Notes: generated from the sequence alone by a model not told the origin. A DNA stretch of 64,000 bases from UBA10329 sp964500205 (GCA_964500205.1 CAZCNS010000015.1:1-64000); one strand, 5' to 3'. Positions 44,601 through 51,958 are shown, counted from the first letter of the stretch. Program-made: numbers and translations.

Positions 44601-46031
44601 GTGGCAAGCGGCAATGTCATCACTGTGCATGGCGACCTGACCAACAACGCGGTCATCAACGTGCGCAATGCGGCCAACCTCATTCAGGTGACCGGAAGCA
44701 CGTATGGCGGCTCGGGCACGTGCAATGTGATGCGTCAGGGCACCAATAGCAGCACACGCTACAACTACTGGAGCTCGCCTGTGGTGGGCGGTATCCTTCC
44801 GGGCAGCAACGGCTACTGGTACGACTCCACACAAGGCACCAACAGCAACACGGACGATAACAACCCCGGCCCCGATCCCGGATGGTTCTCCTTCAGCGGC
44901 CCCATGACCGCTGGACAGGGCTACGCCTCCACAGCCGGTGGCATGGCGACCTTCACAGGACCGGCCAACAATGCCGATATCACGTATCCTGTCATCACGA
45001 GCGCTAACCCCGACAACTCGCTCGATCCCGGCACGCGCTACAACCTGATCGGTAACCCCTACCCTTCTGCCATCTCGGCCAATGCGTTCATCGCGGCCAA
45101 CAGCCCCGCCACCATTGCAGGTGTGCTTTACTTCTGGGACGATGACAGCTCGGGAGGATCCAACTACGACTACACCGACTACGCCATCTGGTCGGGTGTG
45201 GGCTCCGTAGGCGGTGGGGGCAACATACCCAATGGCTTTATCGGCACAGGACAGGGCTTCATGGTGGATGCCCAGAGCACCGATGACGTGGTGTTCACCA
45301 ACGCCATGAGGGGCGGTGACAACTCGCAGTTCTTCCGACTGGCAGAGGACGACCCCATCGACCGCATCTGGCTCAACCTGGAGGGGAACAACCTGTTCAA
45401 CCAGACGCTCGTGGCGTTCAAGGATGACGCGACCGAGGGCCGGGACCTCATGTACGATGCCCACAAGCTGCAAGGCAATGCCGACATATCGCTGGGCGCC
45501 ATGCAGGAAGGAAAGAGCTTCGGCATCGTGGTATTCCCAACCCTCACCTCCGGGCGTATCGTACCGCTGCAGACCTTTGTCTCTCAGCAGGGCATCTACA
45601 CCTTTGAAGCCGACAGCATCGAGGGCATCAGCGGGTTCACCGTTTACCTCGAAGACCTGCTGCTGGGCCAGATACACGTGATGACACAAGGCACCACGGT
45701 AAGCGCCAACATCGGACCACAGGACGAGTACGGCAGGTTCCGTCTGCGCTTTGATACCGAACTCATCACCGGCATCCGCAACCCGGCAGATGCACAGCCA
45801 CGCATCATCGCGGGCAATGACAATGTGAGGGTCCGGCTTTCTGACGGTAGTTCCGCAGAAGGCATGCTGAAACTACACAACGCCCTTGGACAGAACCTCT
45901 TGTCCACGGCACTGAGGCTGCAGGACGGAGAATCGCCCGTCATCGATGTGTCATGGCTGCCAGCAGGGGTGTATGTGGCAGAGTTCCGCTCGCACCGGGG
46001 CACAGCAAGCACCCGATTCGTTAAGTACTGA
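38691..46031 (+). CDS. Giant multidomain T9SS surface protein
   Basis: This 2446-residue protein has a signal peptide (about 1-30, ending VAVAQ). Domains in order are: an N-terminal region; a DNRLRE-like beta domain (about 345-500, with GYVRFNTSSIPAGSTV); an Ig-like domain near 515-600; two GEVED domains (Asp-rich loops DWNGDGVFNN near 685 and DWDGNGTFTGTGEV near 865); a fibronectin-III-like domain (about 960-1045); a jelly-roll-like region; a CARDB domain (about 1340-1455); a right-handed beta-helix (about 1465-1820, with repeated IDGNTI/IENNVI turns); and a T9SS sorting domain (about 2370-2446, ending STRFVKY). It is probably an adhesin or matrix protein on the cell surface. Confidence 0.93.
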   Translation: MTTTLTTNALLRAAFASVAMFYGSQIAVAQTSTGGKRLEAAVQTQVHNPDGQRPASVSDDAAGHLSDLTPSSAQSTAYGFVLPEGFGNKRELAHKRDMTSKHFLNEDGTVSAILAAGPLHYEDNGAWHDIDHRIQPTGDATYAYANTTNLLRSHFGATADIGLRNSTAEGEVREFLNVSMHWEAEGQPLGVILAADVPVSAEGDKAVYNGLLGGISAEFTIESGRRKLNYVIPQLSALSNIPSGADYLVFSEDVELPEGWTYETDDRKGILLKNASGEAIYAYEHPYSTDATETLDREANTVMTASLSGNILTIHTKVKTSWLLDSNRVFPVLVDPTVNVFPNNTNLWTGEIWSDGFRDDSQMRVGFNPSFGWHAGYVRFNTSSIPAGSTVNTATGYINITAGTGTNITTRTWAFVNSADPLSTTGVALYNSMTAAQSATTVVCCLGWQNSLFSPGGRTYLENAFSDGFAAMAVYAMGTWSGTTNFTIANHTSANRPYLAIDYTVASACFAGTASGPAFVTTNGTATLELTGYTPSVSIQWQSSPNGSTGWTNVSGGSGATTDTYTTGALADGTYYFRAVTTEGACTEESNVVEVNVAAAPTYCSGAGTGNAVLNNHLEGIRFHEWLDPTVGGTNNYVSNNYLDYTDTTTYGYATVVAGQYHHLAAVLRAQGTAGNSTTFAYWIDWNGDGVFNNTTFASGGERMENANYTSTVGNSYAGYFTVPAGSSGMVRIRMRVVRGNVGALDPCTAYSSSQTKDFMVKILPSIGNQVCNGVNGNGNNVLVNSTADKVNISRVVVSGPGGTVIDNGGGVGFFGIQSGGTVTMYNYSNMMGSYSNGLVFEAGQNYTVEVEHSAYTTAAGLFIDWDGNGTFTGTGEVIDVISDPAANPFIFNFTAPSSITDGLQVAMRVRLQYEGTQGQAAAMTACNNISGGLNIYSEVEDYRATLSVPVLVCQEVDNINVAIGNPANGLNHHLDVTWNALSGATGYDVEVSTTGTFTGTPTASVATSNYDFNAGDQPNRAYWFRVRAKDGSTTCEWTSVGPLYTAADNPAEPIVNGATGSTLNVTLANETPVNNPTITTYSITEANSGLFVQANGSLGASEVFQTKAAWGTVTVTGLSSDTEYCFVAKARNNDGDTRGGAGATLLSTQPFDAAGSLATGASNTAVYWSPASCTTGGLQWNGANGCSDGAVGFSGAFNNFFGCFLRSPQVDATGQDEVVLTFDVSHSYAAANPNDRMRIYYFADGGFTNNAISTLKINGSDALASFGVNGLGFSYTEVRTCANVEVVFDISGVTDKSNILFYLEPSSGYNNSHVFYTWLDNVSFNEAAPTACATTLSVPQPDLIIESITPDELSLCGSGTVSYEVVVRNDGTQDIAPGTDFNVAAYVGSLACGGAPSSTQTVTGGLVAGATTTLTFNLNLSGSGDVSFLADNTNAITELDENNNCTSNNAVAVGSGLSGNYTIPGSFATFTAAATALNTDGVCGAVVFDVTGTFTENIVINDVAGASAVNTITFRSANGNPASATLQNSSNTVYTMDLNGTDHIRFENMTIAYEGTSTSVSAMRLRAGASDIIIDGCVLEGRADVGTSTAFGTAVIYGNESSAANDVEDVVIRNSTIRDGGHGIYLNMSTSRPTGLVIENNVIENFGRGRGIFLENFTGIVIDGNTIRKNNTNAGTSAYGISLTGCQGRSIVTNNYIYAEGSGILRTGIFLGNNNSSSAGNNSLMANNSIQVINGSSLAYAIDIAFTGNNFWNIYNNTVYISGGTSASNRVLNQGTTGSVDINIVNNIFANASTSANSYSAYFANSPGFGSYDNNVYWWTGTGNFSRSRVGNTNRTTFAAHTTASGETNSLNIDPEMTFVAGVGWKAEATDLQGAGQSFASVTTDIDGTPRSTPPTIGAHEQTTCVQGLWTGNLSVNWSVAGNWDCNTVPDQNTNVRIPSAPVGGNFPEIDVVTAATADLEVEPGATLTVASGNVITVHGDLTNNAVINVRNAANLIQVTGSTYGGSGTCNVMRQGTNSSTRYNYWSSPVVGGILPGSNGYWYDSTQGTNSNTDDNNPGPDPGWFSFSGPMTAGQGYASTAGGMATFTGPANNADITYPVITSANPDNSLDPGTRYNLIGNPYPSAISANAFIAANSPATIAGVLYFWDDDSSGGSNYDYTDYAIWSGVGSVGGGGNIPNGFIGTGQGFMVDAQSTDDVVFTNAMRGGDNSQFFRLAEDDPIDRIWLNLEGNNLFNQTLVAFKDDATEGRDLMYDAHKLQGNADISLGAMQEGKSFGIVVFPTLTSGRIVPLQTFVSQQGIYTFEADSIEGISGFTVYLEDLLLGQIHVMTQGTTVSANIGPQDEYGRFRLRFDTELITGIRNPADAQPRIIAGNDNVRVRLSDGSSAEGMLKLHNALGQNLLSTALRLQDGESPVIDVSWLPAGVYVAEFRSHRGTASTRFVKY

Positions 46032-46050
46032 GCCGAGAAAATTCCAATTT

Positions 46051-46242
46051 ATGAAGCAGCGCATCACCATAATGGCCCTGATCGCCTTGGCGGTATCCAT
46101 AGCGGATACCGCCAAGGCGCAAGGTCCCCCGCCTCCACCACCGCTCAATGAGGTGCCGCTGGACGGAATGAGTGCCCTGCTCATCGCCTCGGGTGCTGCA
46201 TACGCTGGCAGAAAGCTGCTTAGGACGAAGGATTCCGCTTAA
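46051..46242 (+). CDS. Small PID-CTERM-like exported protein
   Basis: This 63-residue protein starts at ATG 46051, 19 bp after the giant gene's stop. A signal peptide (about 1-23, IMALIALAVSIADTAKA) is followed by a proline run and then VPLDGMSALLIASGAAYAGRKLL. That is the P-[IL]-D-G-hydrophobic-Lys/Arg pattern of the PID-CTERM sorting signal, linked to exosortase-like enzymes in Bacteroidota. There is almost nothing between the two signals, so it may be a short surface peptide. Cotranscription with the giant gene is likely from spacing. Confidence 0.7.
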   Translation: MKQRITIMALIALAVSIADTAKAQGPPPPPPLNEVPLDGMSALLIASGAAYAGRKLLRTKDSA

Positions 46243-46382
46243 GCGGGATTTCGCTTCGCTTAACAAGGGGGAAATGGAAAATGAAAAATCGTGTGGGCGG
46301 GCGGTGAAGGGGTATCGCAATTCCGCATGGGCGGGATTTCTCCCGCATGGGCGGGATTTCGCTTCGCTTCGCTCAACGAGGG
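46238..46382. repeat. GCGGGATTTCGCTTCGCT dispersed repeat cluster
   Basis: Three or more copies of CCCGCATGGGCGGGATTTC, some followed by GCTTCGCT, lie here. Related copies are at about 6885-6905, 7096-7152, 9205-9242 and 52018-52038. Short self-complementary arms (CCCGC/GCGGG) make these REP-like intergenic elements. Confidence 0.7.
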
Positions 46383-46510
46383 GACGGGAAACGGAGCATG
46401 GTGTTTGACCACAAAAGCGCACGAAGGGACGGGGTTGGTCAATCAGCCAATTGATCAATGAGCCAATGCGCGAACCGAACCGCCTAAGGCTGGAACTACC
46501 AAATGCATGT

Positions 46511-46674
46511 CCTTTCGGGATTTTCGGGTTCTGCGCCTGTTGGCTCTACCATAAGGACATCCCTACGGGATTTTCGGGTTCTGCGCTTGTCGGCTCTACC
46601 ATAAGGACATCCCTACGGGATTTTCGGGGTCTGCGCTTGTCGGCTCTACCATAAGGACATCCCTTCGGGATTTT
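46511..46674. repeat. 50-bp tandem repeat with CCCTACGGG palindrome
   Basis: Units at 46511-46560, 46561-46610 and 46611-46660, plus a partial one to 46674, repeat with a 50-bp period. Each has CTACCATAAGGACATCCC followed by ACGGGATTTT. Another related unit is at 46697-46724. The core recurs at 2602-2637 between cas12a and cas4. There is no coding signal. The remaining sequence to 46941 has an element shared with 7160-7200 and nothing else recognised. Confidence 0.85.
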
Positions 46675-46941
46675 GTTGATTCGTATCGCACATTTCCTAC
46701 CAAAGGGGCGTCCTTACGGGACTTTCAAGGGTTGGGGCTCATTGGTTCTACTTCTAAAGATGTGCAATTTGCAATTGTGGCGGAGGGAAGGGAGCGGGTC
46801 GCGGGACGCAGCAAATCGATATTCATCCCACAAGTGCATGGTTCGTTATTCGTTATTCGATATTCAAAAAAATCCCACCCGTCCACACGCCTGAGGCGGA
46901 CGGACGAGCAGGCAGGGCGGAGATCGCACACCGGCAGGGCC

Positions 46942-47043
46942 TCACCCTACTACCACGGTGGCCACAATGCTGGTAGAGAAGTCTTGGAGGAAAGCATAGA
47001 ACTCCGTCTTTATATGGGGAATGCCGTCAAATCTTGTTGACAT
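46942..47043 (-). pseudogene. In-frame internally deleted remnant of the 7221-8039 gene
   Basis: A 33-codon frame runs from ATG 47043 to the stop at 46942. Its first ~25 codons (RFDGIPHIKTEFYAFLQDFS) correspond to the start of the 272-residue protein, RPDYIPTKMTEFYSFIQNLS. Its last 8 codons (VATVVVG and the residue before) match that protein's end. About 240 codons are missing between them with the frame kept. The 5' leader is conserved too. It is either a decayed copy or a tiny expressed peptide. Confidence 0.85.
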
Positions 47044-47169
47044 GGCTTTTAAGTTTTAGTAAACAGTCAAGTGAAATTGAACTGTAATTGAAGTGTCGGT
47101 TTTATTTGCTTGGTCTGTGTCTGCACAAACGGGCGGCAAGGTGCTTCAAGTTGCTGTCATGGGCATGTA
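47041..47169 (-). repeat. Duplicated 5' leader block, copy B
   Basis: This block matches 8037-8165 closely, from the start codon through the CCGCCCGTTTGT segment (minus-strand reading). It supports descent of both loci from one duplicated cassette. The 92 bp that follow, to 47261, have diverged and hold nothing I recognise. Confidence 0.75.
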
Positions 47170-47261
47170 TTTATTTGGTTAATAATTATTTATGCGTCTA
47201 TTGGTTCCTTCACTGTCCGCTTGGTTGTGATTCATCCAGAAAATAGTTTCACATCTCCGCC

Positions 47262-47444
47262 TCATTGTTTCGCGTAGAAAGGAGGCTGTTTTGCTTGCTT
47301 TTGTCTCTGTTGGACATCTTCAACCGGAGTATTCGCGAGTATTTTCATTGGAGACACATAACCTTGAGGAATACTCGCGAGACAGTGAGACATATTCGCG
47401 AAAACCTCTGGAGTTTTCGCGAAAACCTCTGGAGTTTTCGCGAA
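47262..47444 (-). repeat. 21-bp-phased degenerate repeat array B
   Basis: CGCG cores are centred at 47335.5, 47377.5, 47398.5, 47419.5 and 47440.5: steps of 42, 21, 21 and 21 bp. The strongest units read TTTTCGCGAAAAC and are followed by CTCTGGAG. Read on the minus strand, nine units begin [F/L/Y][A/V]-[K/N/S], for example FAKTPEV twice and FANMSHC. It shares the architecture of array A at 8211-8441, but most spacer bases differ. Confidence 0.8.
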
Positions 47445-47460
47445 ACCAACAGGCGGGAGG

Positions 47461-47595
47461 GTCAGGATTCTCAAAGAACGCACTCCAAATTTTCGGGATA
47501 TTTTAATGTTCCCGACACGAAACAGCGAACGGCAGCATTTTGACAGCGAACGGCTCGAAACGTGCAGTGAACGGATCAAAACATGCAGCGAACGG
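47461..47595 (-). repeat. Duplicated upstream block with CAGCGAACGG 21-bp repeats, copy B
   Basis: This block matches 8459-8592. CAGCGAACGG-type units start at 47523, 47544, 47565 (CAGTGAACGG) and 47586, exactly 21 bp apart. The first is 84 bp from the CGCG at 47439, the same register as in copy A. Confidence 0.8.
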
Positions 47596-48129
47596 ATTGC
47601 GCCAGAAAGTCCAGAACACCCCAAAAAGGGGCTCAGAACCTTCGATCGGCACTGTTTCACCCTTCGAAGCGCTATGATGTGAGGTCAGAACCGGGGGATC
47701 TTCAATGCACATGCGTTGCAACGAATAGCATGCTCAGTGGCTTGGAGAGCAAGAAGTTCAATTCACCCTGTCCAACTTAATGTTCTATGTCATAGATTTG
47801 CCTGTGACCAAAGGAACAAAGACATGGGAAGCAGATATGATAAAGCAACAGCAACCTTTGTTGGTTCAAAAATTGCTTTGCCCCCCACTACGCGGACAAG
47901 GGAGAACAGACACACTGCGTACCACAGTTCTTAGTCCTTACCTGCTTCAAAACAACCGCCATCAGCATGCCGGCCAGCTCTAAGAATCTGCCTGACATCA
48001 CCAATCCGCTACACAGCAAATTCAGCAACAATCCACACAACTACAAACGTTTAACCTAAAACGACAGAGTCGGCTAAGGATAACCAGGTATCTTTAGACA
48101 CTCGTTGGGGCATATATGAATAAACAACA
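47596..48129. other. Intergenic region at the left edge of the A+T-rich island
   Basis: No gene is recognised. Base composition shifts toward A+T from about 47990 onward, marking the boundary of the low-G+C segment that carries the next two genes. No direct repeat, tRNA or integrase is visible at the boundary. Confidence 0.5.
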
Positions 48130-49272
48130 ATGGACATCAATAAATTCTTGACTATATTGACGGTAACAACGATTTTGTTTGCGACCAGTTGCGGTGTGTC
48201 AAAAAAGTACGAGCAGACAAAAGCGACTAATTCGATAACTTCATACGAAGAATATTTGGCAAAATATCCTAAAAGTAAGTACGCTAACATAGCCGCACAA
48301 GAACTCGCAGTCTTGTATGAACAACGGGACTGGAACAATACAAAATACTATAACACAATTTTACAATACAATAAATTTATTGCCAAGTATCCTAAGAGCA
48401 AATTCATTTCCCAAGCAGAAAATCGGATATCTGAATTGGAAGAACAACAAGCTTGGGACAAGGCTAAAAACATCAACAGTATCTGCGGATATGAAAACTT
48501 TTTAACAACTTTCACCACCTCAAAATACACCTTTGACGCAAAAAACAAAATCAATAAATTAAAAGAAGAAAGGGCTTGGAGTGAAGCTGAAAGAGCGGAA
48601 ACAGTGGCTGATTACAAGAAATTCATATCGGACTTTCCATATGGGGACTATTACTCAAAAGCAACTGAGAAAATAAAGGAACTAGAAATTGTTTTACCTG
48701 AATGGGAAAAGGCCACTAAAAACAATTCAGTTGAAGCATACAAGCTGTTCATAGAAAAATTTCCTTATTCTTTAAAGACCTCAAAAGCTAAAGACAAGTT
48801 GAAGGAATTAGAATATCGAGCTTGGAATAATGCAAAACGGACAAACACAGTAAAAGCTTTTGAAAATTATCTTTCCGATTTTCCATACGGTGAATTTTCA
48901 AAAGAAGCAGAAAAAAAAATAATTGACCTTGAGGTTGACGCCATTTTCAAAGGCAATTACGGTAAGTTACCCCAAATGAGTCAAACAACTTCCAAGTATG
49001 GAAGTTACGAAACGGAAAGTGACATAAAAGTATTTAATAACACGAAGTATGACCTGACTTTAAGATATAGCGGCTCTGAAAGCAAAAAAGTGATTTTCAA
49101 ACCCAATGAAAAGAAAACCATTACTCTTGACAAAGGAAAGTATCGTGTTACTGCCTCCGTAAACGTTTCAAGCGTAACAAATTATGCCGGTACCGAAGAG
49201 ATAAAAGGGGGAATGCTTTACGAGTCGGAATATTATATCGAAACAAAACAATACTGGAAATACGATAGATGA
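48130..49272 (+). CDS. Lipoprotein with tandem helical repeats (A+T-rich)
   Basis: This 380-residue protein has a lipobox near residues 15-21 (FATSCGVSK). About six ~38-residue repeats follow, with the pattern W-x-x-A/T-K-x2-N-[ST]-x3-[FY]-x2-[FY]-[IL]-x3-[FY]-P-x-S/G-x-[YF]; examples are SYEEYLAKYPKSKYANIAAQ, DYKKFISDFPYGDYYSKATE and AFENYLSDFPYGEFSKEAEK. These resemble TPR_6/BamD-like solenoid repeats. A C-terminal beta domain (about 300-380) follows. Codon use is strongly A/T-biased, unlike its neighbours. It overlaps the retropepsin gene by 4 bp, forming a two-gene operon. Confidence 0.8.
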   Translation: MDINKFLTILTVTTILFATSCGVSKKYEQTKATNSITSYEEYLAKYPKSKYANIAAQELAVLYEQRDWNNTKYYNTILQYNKFIAKYPKSKFISQAENRISELEEQQAWDKAKNINSICGYENFLTTFTTSKYTFDAKNKINKLKEERAWSEAERAETVADYKKFISDFPYGDYYSKATEKIKELEIVLPEWEKATKNNSVEAYKLFIEKFPYSLKTSKAKDKLKELEYRAWNNAKRTNTVKAFENYLSDFPYGEFSKEAEKKIIDLEVDAIFKGNYGKLPQMSQTTSKYGSYETESDIKVFNNTKYDLTLRYSGSESKKVIFKPNEKKTITLDKGKYRVTASVNVSSVTNYAGTEEIKGGMLYESEYYIETKQYWKYDR

Positions 49273-50300
49273 GGAAATTGATTTTAATTAGTTGTTGTCT
49301 TTTACTTCGCTTTTCATCCTTTGCGCAGTCGGGCATAGATGATGATTATTACTATATGAAGTGCGGCACTAAACTTGGCAAAAAATCCGAACTAATAGAG
49401 GCTTGTTCAAGTGGGATTCCAAAAGAATATCATGACGCATATAGAGAACAAGCCAAGGTATGTGCTTGCTTAATGAGAACCATAGCAAAGCATTATACTT
49501 ATAAAGAACTTGAATCTATCGTCAAAATCTATGGTTCAGACTTTTCCAAGGTAATATATAAAGATGGTGATTTGAAAGTAGTTTCAGACCTTGAAGATTG
49601 TGCAATGACCTATATTGATAAAAGTTTCGATATCACTAAAGCTGGTGAAAGTTTCGAGGAAGGATTTATGAGTGGGTGTATCAGAGAATTAAAAAATAAC
49701 CCCGACTTAAAGGAAGTAGATATTGATGAATTTGTTTATTGCGATTGCATTAATGAGGAGATCCAGAAGAGAGGTTTTTCATTATCTCAACTTGACGAAA
49801 TTGAAGATGAAAATTCAGTTCTTTTTAATGAAGTGTTCATTTCCTGCTTGAGCAAACCTGGTGTGTTGAAAGAATCATCTGCTTCAACCAATGATATAGT
49901 TGGTTATTCAGAATCTGACCATGTTTCTTTAATAAACTATGGGGTGGCTTTCAAGGTTAAACTCAAGGTTGGCAATTTATCAAAATACTTTATTCTTGAC
50001 AGTGGTGCAAGTGATATTATGATTTCCAGTGATTTCGAAAGAGAATTATTATTAGAAGGACTTATTAGTAGAGAGAACTATCTGACAGATGATTACTACT
50101 CCCTTGCTGACGGTTCAAAAGTAAAATGCAGGCGTATTTTATTGAACGGCTTTCAAATTGGTGACTTTACTGTGAATAATGTAACTATTGCTATCGTTGA
50201 CAATTCAGACAGTAGCTTACTGCTTGGAAAGTCATTCCTTGACAAGTTCGCCAATTGGTCGATTGACAACAAAAACTCGTTACTGTATTTAGAAAGATAG
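49269..50300 (+). CDS. Exported retropepsin-like aspartic protease (A+T-rich)
   Basis: This 343-residue protein has a signal peptide (about 1-19, ending SSFAQ). A cysteine-rich helical region follows (about 20-200, with CACLMRT and YCDCINEE). A retropepsin-like domain covers about 225-343: FILDSGASDIMIS with catalytic Asp244 in DSGA, SLADGSKVKCRRI, and SLLLGKSFLDKFANWSIDNKNSLLYL. Single-domain proteases of this kind act as homodimers. It overlaps the upstream lipoprotein by 4 bp; the lipoprotein may be its substrate or partner. The A+T-rich bias suggests recent transfer. Confidence 0.85.
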   Translation: MRKLILISCCLLLRFSSFAQSGIDDDYYYMKCGTKLGKKSELIEACSSGIPKEYHDAYREQAKVCACLMRTIAKHYTYKELESIVKIYGSDFSKVIYKDGDLKVVSDLEDCAMTYIDKSFDITKAGESFEEGFMSGCIRELKNNPDLKEVDIDEFVYCDCINEEIQKRGFSLSQLDEIEDENSVLFNEVFISCLSKPGVLKESSASTNDIVGYSESDHVSLINYGVAFKVKLKVGNLSKYFILDSGASDIMISSDFERELLLEGLISRENYLTDDYYSLADGSKVKCRRILLNGFQIGDFTVNNVTIAIVDNSDSSLLLGKSFLDKFANWSIDNKNSLLYLER

Positions 50301-50517
50301 TAAAAATAAAAGTGCCCGACCGCGCGAGGCTGCGCCTCCCCGCTTTTGCGGGACGTTCTATTACGAACCGTCCTCGGTTCACTGATAAGCGATTATCCAT
50401 CGAAGCCCCCTCTCTCACTCAAACCGCAGGCGCTCGGTCGGGTCGAGGTTCAATGCCTTCACCGCAGGGTAGAAACCCGCTTTTATACGGCCAATGTGGG
50501 CAAAGCGGAGGAATCCG

Positions 50518-50525
50518 TAGTTTTG
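50518..50525 (+). promoter_or_regulatory. TAnnTTTG promoter of the esterase gene
   Basis: TAGTTTTG matches the -7 consensus exactly and lies 20 bp before ATG 50546; another in-frame ATG is at 50528. Confidence 0.55.
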
Positions 50526-50545
50526 GGATGTTTACCCCTACTGCC

Positions 50546-51766
50546 ATGACCCGTTTCCCGTTTCTACTGCTGTTCCTGTGCTGCGTCACGCTGGGAATGC
50601 CCGGCTGCCGCGATTCGTCTGAGCATCCCGACCTGACGCGGGTGGGTAGCTTCGGTGCCAACCCCGGAGACCTGGAGATGTTCGTCTTCGAGCCTTCATC
50701 GCCCACGGCCGACATGCCGCTGGTGGTGGCCATGCACGGCTGCACCCAGACCGCAGGGCAGATGGCCGACCTGACCGAGTGGAACAGGCTGGGCGAGCAG
50801 TACGGCTTCTATGTCATCTACCCCGAGCAGAGCTTCAAGAACAACCCCTCGCGGTGCTTCAACTGGTTTCAGGAGGAGGACATCAACCGCGACCAGGGCG
50901 AGGCTCGCTCCATCCGCAGCATGGTGGACCACATGTTGCTCAACTATCCGATAGACCCGCAGCGGGTGTTCGTCACGGGCCTATCAGCGGGTGGGGCCAT
51001 GACCTCGGTGATGCTGGCGTGCTATCCCGACAAGTTCGCTGGAGGCGCGGTGCATGCGGGCGGGCCGTACAAGGCTGCCACGGACGTGTGGCAGAGTCTC
51101 TCGGCACTGGCGGGCAACGTGACCAAGGGCGCGGACGAATGGGGCAACCTGGTGCGTAGGCAGCTTCCCTCCTACTCGGGGCCGTATCCGCGGATGGCGA
51201 CCTTCCACGGCACAAACGACAATGTGGTGAGTGCTGACAATGCCATCGAGATCGTGAAGCAATGGACCAACGTGCATGGCACCGACCCCGTTCCAGATGA
51301 GGCCACGGAAGGTTTTCAGGGAGCATCGGATGTGCAGCAGGCCATTTACCGCGACAATGCCGGCAACGCGGCCGTGGTGCGCTACACCATCAGCAACATG
51401 GGCCACGCCATCTCGATAGACCCGGGAGGTTGTCGCGATCAGGGTGGCAATTCGGGCACGTACGCCACTGACAAGAAGTTCTTCAGCACTTGGTGGACGG
51501 CCAGTTTCTTCGGCATCGTGCCAGAGCTGCGCGTCTCAGGGCCACAGACGGTGACCCCAAGCGAGGTAGGACTGGTGTACTCCGTGCCGGCCCACAGTGG
51601 CTCGGCCTATGCCTGGCAGGTGCCGGATGGGTGTGAGATCACGTCCGGAGCGGAGACTTCCACCATCACAGTGACATGGGGCACTGCGCCCGGCAGCGTG
51701 TCCTGCACCGAGACCGATGCCATAGGTTGCACGTATGCGCATGCGCCTGTGGTGGTAGGGTTCTGA
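50546..51766 (+). CDS. PHB-depolymerase-family esterase lipoprotein
   Basis: This 406-residue protein has a lipoprotein signal (MTRFPFLLLFLCCVTLGMPGC). An alpha/beta hydrolase of the Esterase_PHB/LpqC type follows (about 40-315). The nucleophile is Ser147 in TGLSAGGAM, the oxyanion region is VVAMHGCTQTAGQMAD and the His is in NMGHAIS. The C-terminal ~75 residues form a PKD-like Ig fold (VTPSEVGLVYSVPAHSGSAYAWQVPDGCEI). Related enzymes cleave polyhydroxybutyrate, feruloyl or acetyl-xylan esters; the substrate cannot be read from sequence. The G+C-rich composition resumes here. Confidence 0.85.
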   Translation: MTRFPFLLLFLCCVTLGMPGCRDSSEHPDLTRVGSFGANPGDLEMFVFEPSSPTADMPLVVAMHGCTQTAGQMADLTEWNRLGEQYGFYVIYPEQSFKNNPSRCFNWFQEEDINRDQGEARSIRSMVDHMLLNYPIDPQRVFVTGLSAGGAMTSVMLACYPDKFAGGAVHAGGPYKAATDVWQSLSALAGNVTKGADEWGNLVRRQLPSYSGPYPRMATFHGTNDNVVSADNAIEIVKQWTNVHGTDPVPDEATEGFQGASDVQQAIYRDNAGNAAVVRYTISNMGHAISIDPGGCRDQGGNSGTYATDKKFFSTWWTASFFGIVPELRVSGPQTVTPSEVGLVYSVPAHSGSAYAWQVPDGCEITSGAETSTITVTWGTAPGSVSCTETDAIGCTYAHAPVVVGF

Positions 51767-51780
51767 TAGAGGCTGGTTTG

Positions 51781-51958
51781 ATTTCACGCAGAGAACGCTG
51801 AGGTTTGCGCAGAGCACGCGGAGCTGGTGCGGGTTGCCAGGATCCCGCATTCGTATATTCATATCGCACGTACGGGATTCGTAATTCGCTGATAAAGATT
51901 CGCGGAGGCTTTCGCAGAGCACGCGGAGAATTTCACGCAGAGCAAAAGAGCACGCGGA
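51781..51958. repeat. ACGCAGAG dispersed repeat cluster
   Basis: Short copies of CACGCAGAG, CGCAGAGCACGCGGAG and ACGCTGAGG recur at 51785-51819 and 51900-51958. The same motif family occurs at 58340-58447 and, inverted, at 58505-58575. It is non-coding. The rest of the gap to 52143 contains one GCGAAATCCCGCACGTGCG element and nothing else recognised. Confidence 0.7.

Noticed and set aside
44511..45689. 392-codon minus-strand frame inside the giant surface-protein gene
   Set aside because: It has Gly/Val/His-rich composition with no domain and is the antisense of a clear T9SS protein.
48130..50300. Genomic island with integrase or tRNA attachment site
   Set aside because: The composition shift is clear, but no integrase, tRNA or flanking direct repeat is visible, so no att site is reported.
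51781..51958. Extension of the 21-bp-phased family into the ACGCAGAG repeats
   Set aside because: Two pairs are 21 bp apart, but other spacings are 10, 17, 22 and 23 bp and the core is unrelated. It is treated as a separate dispersed repeat.
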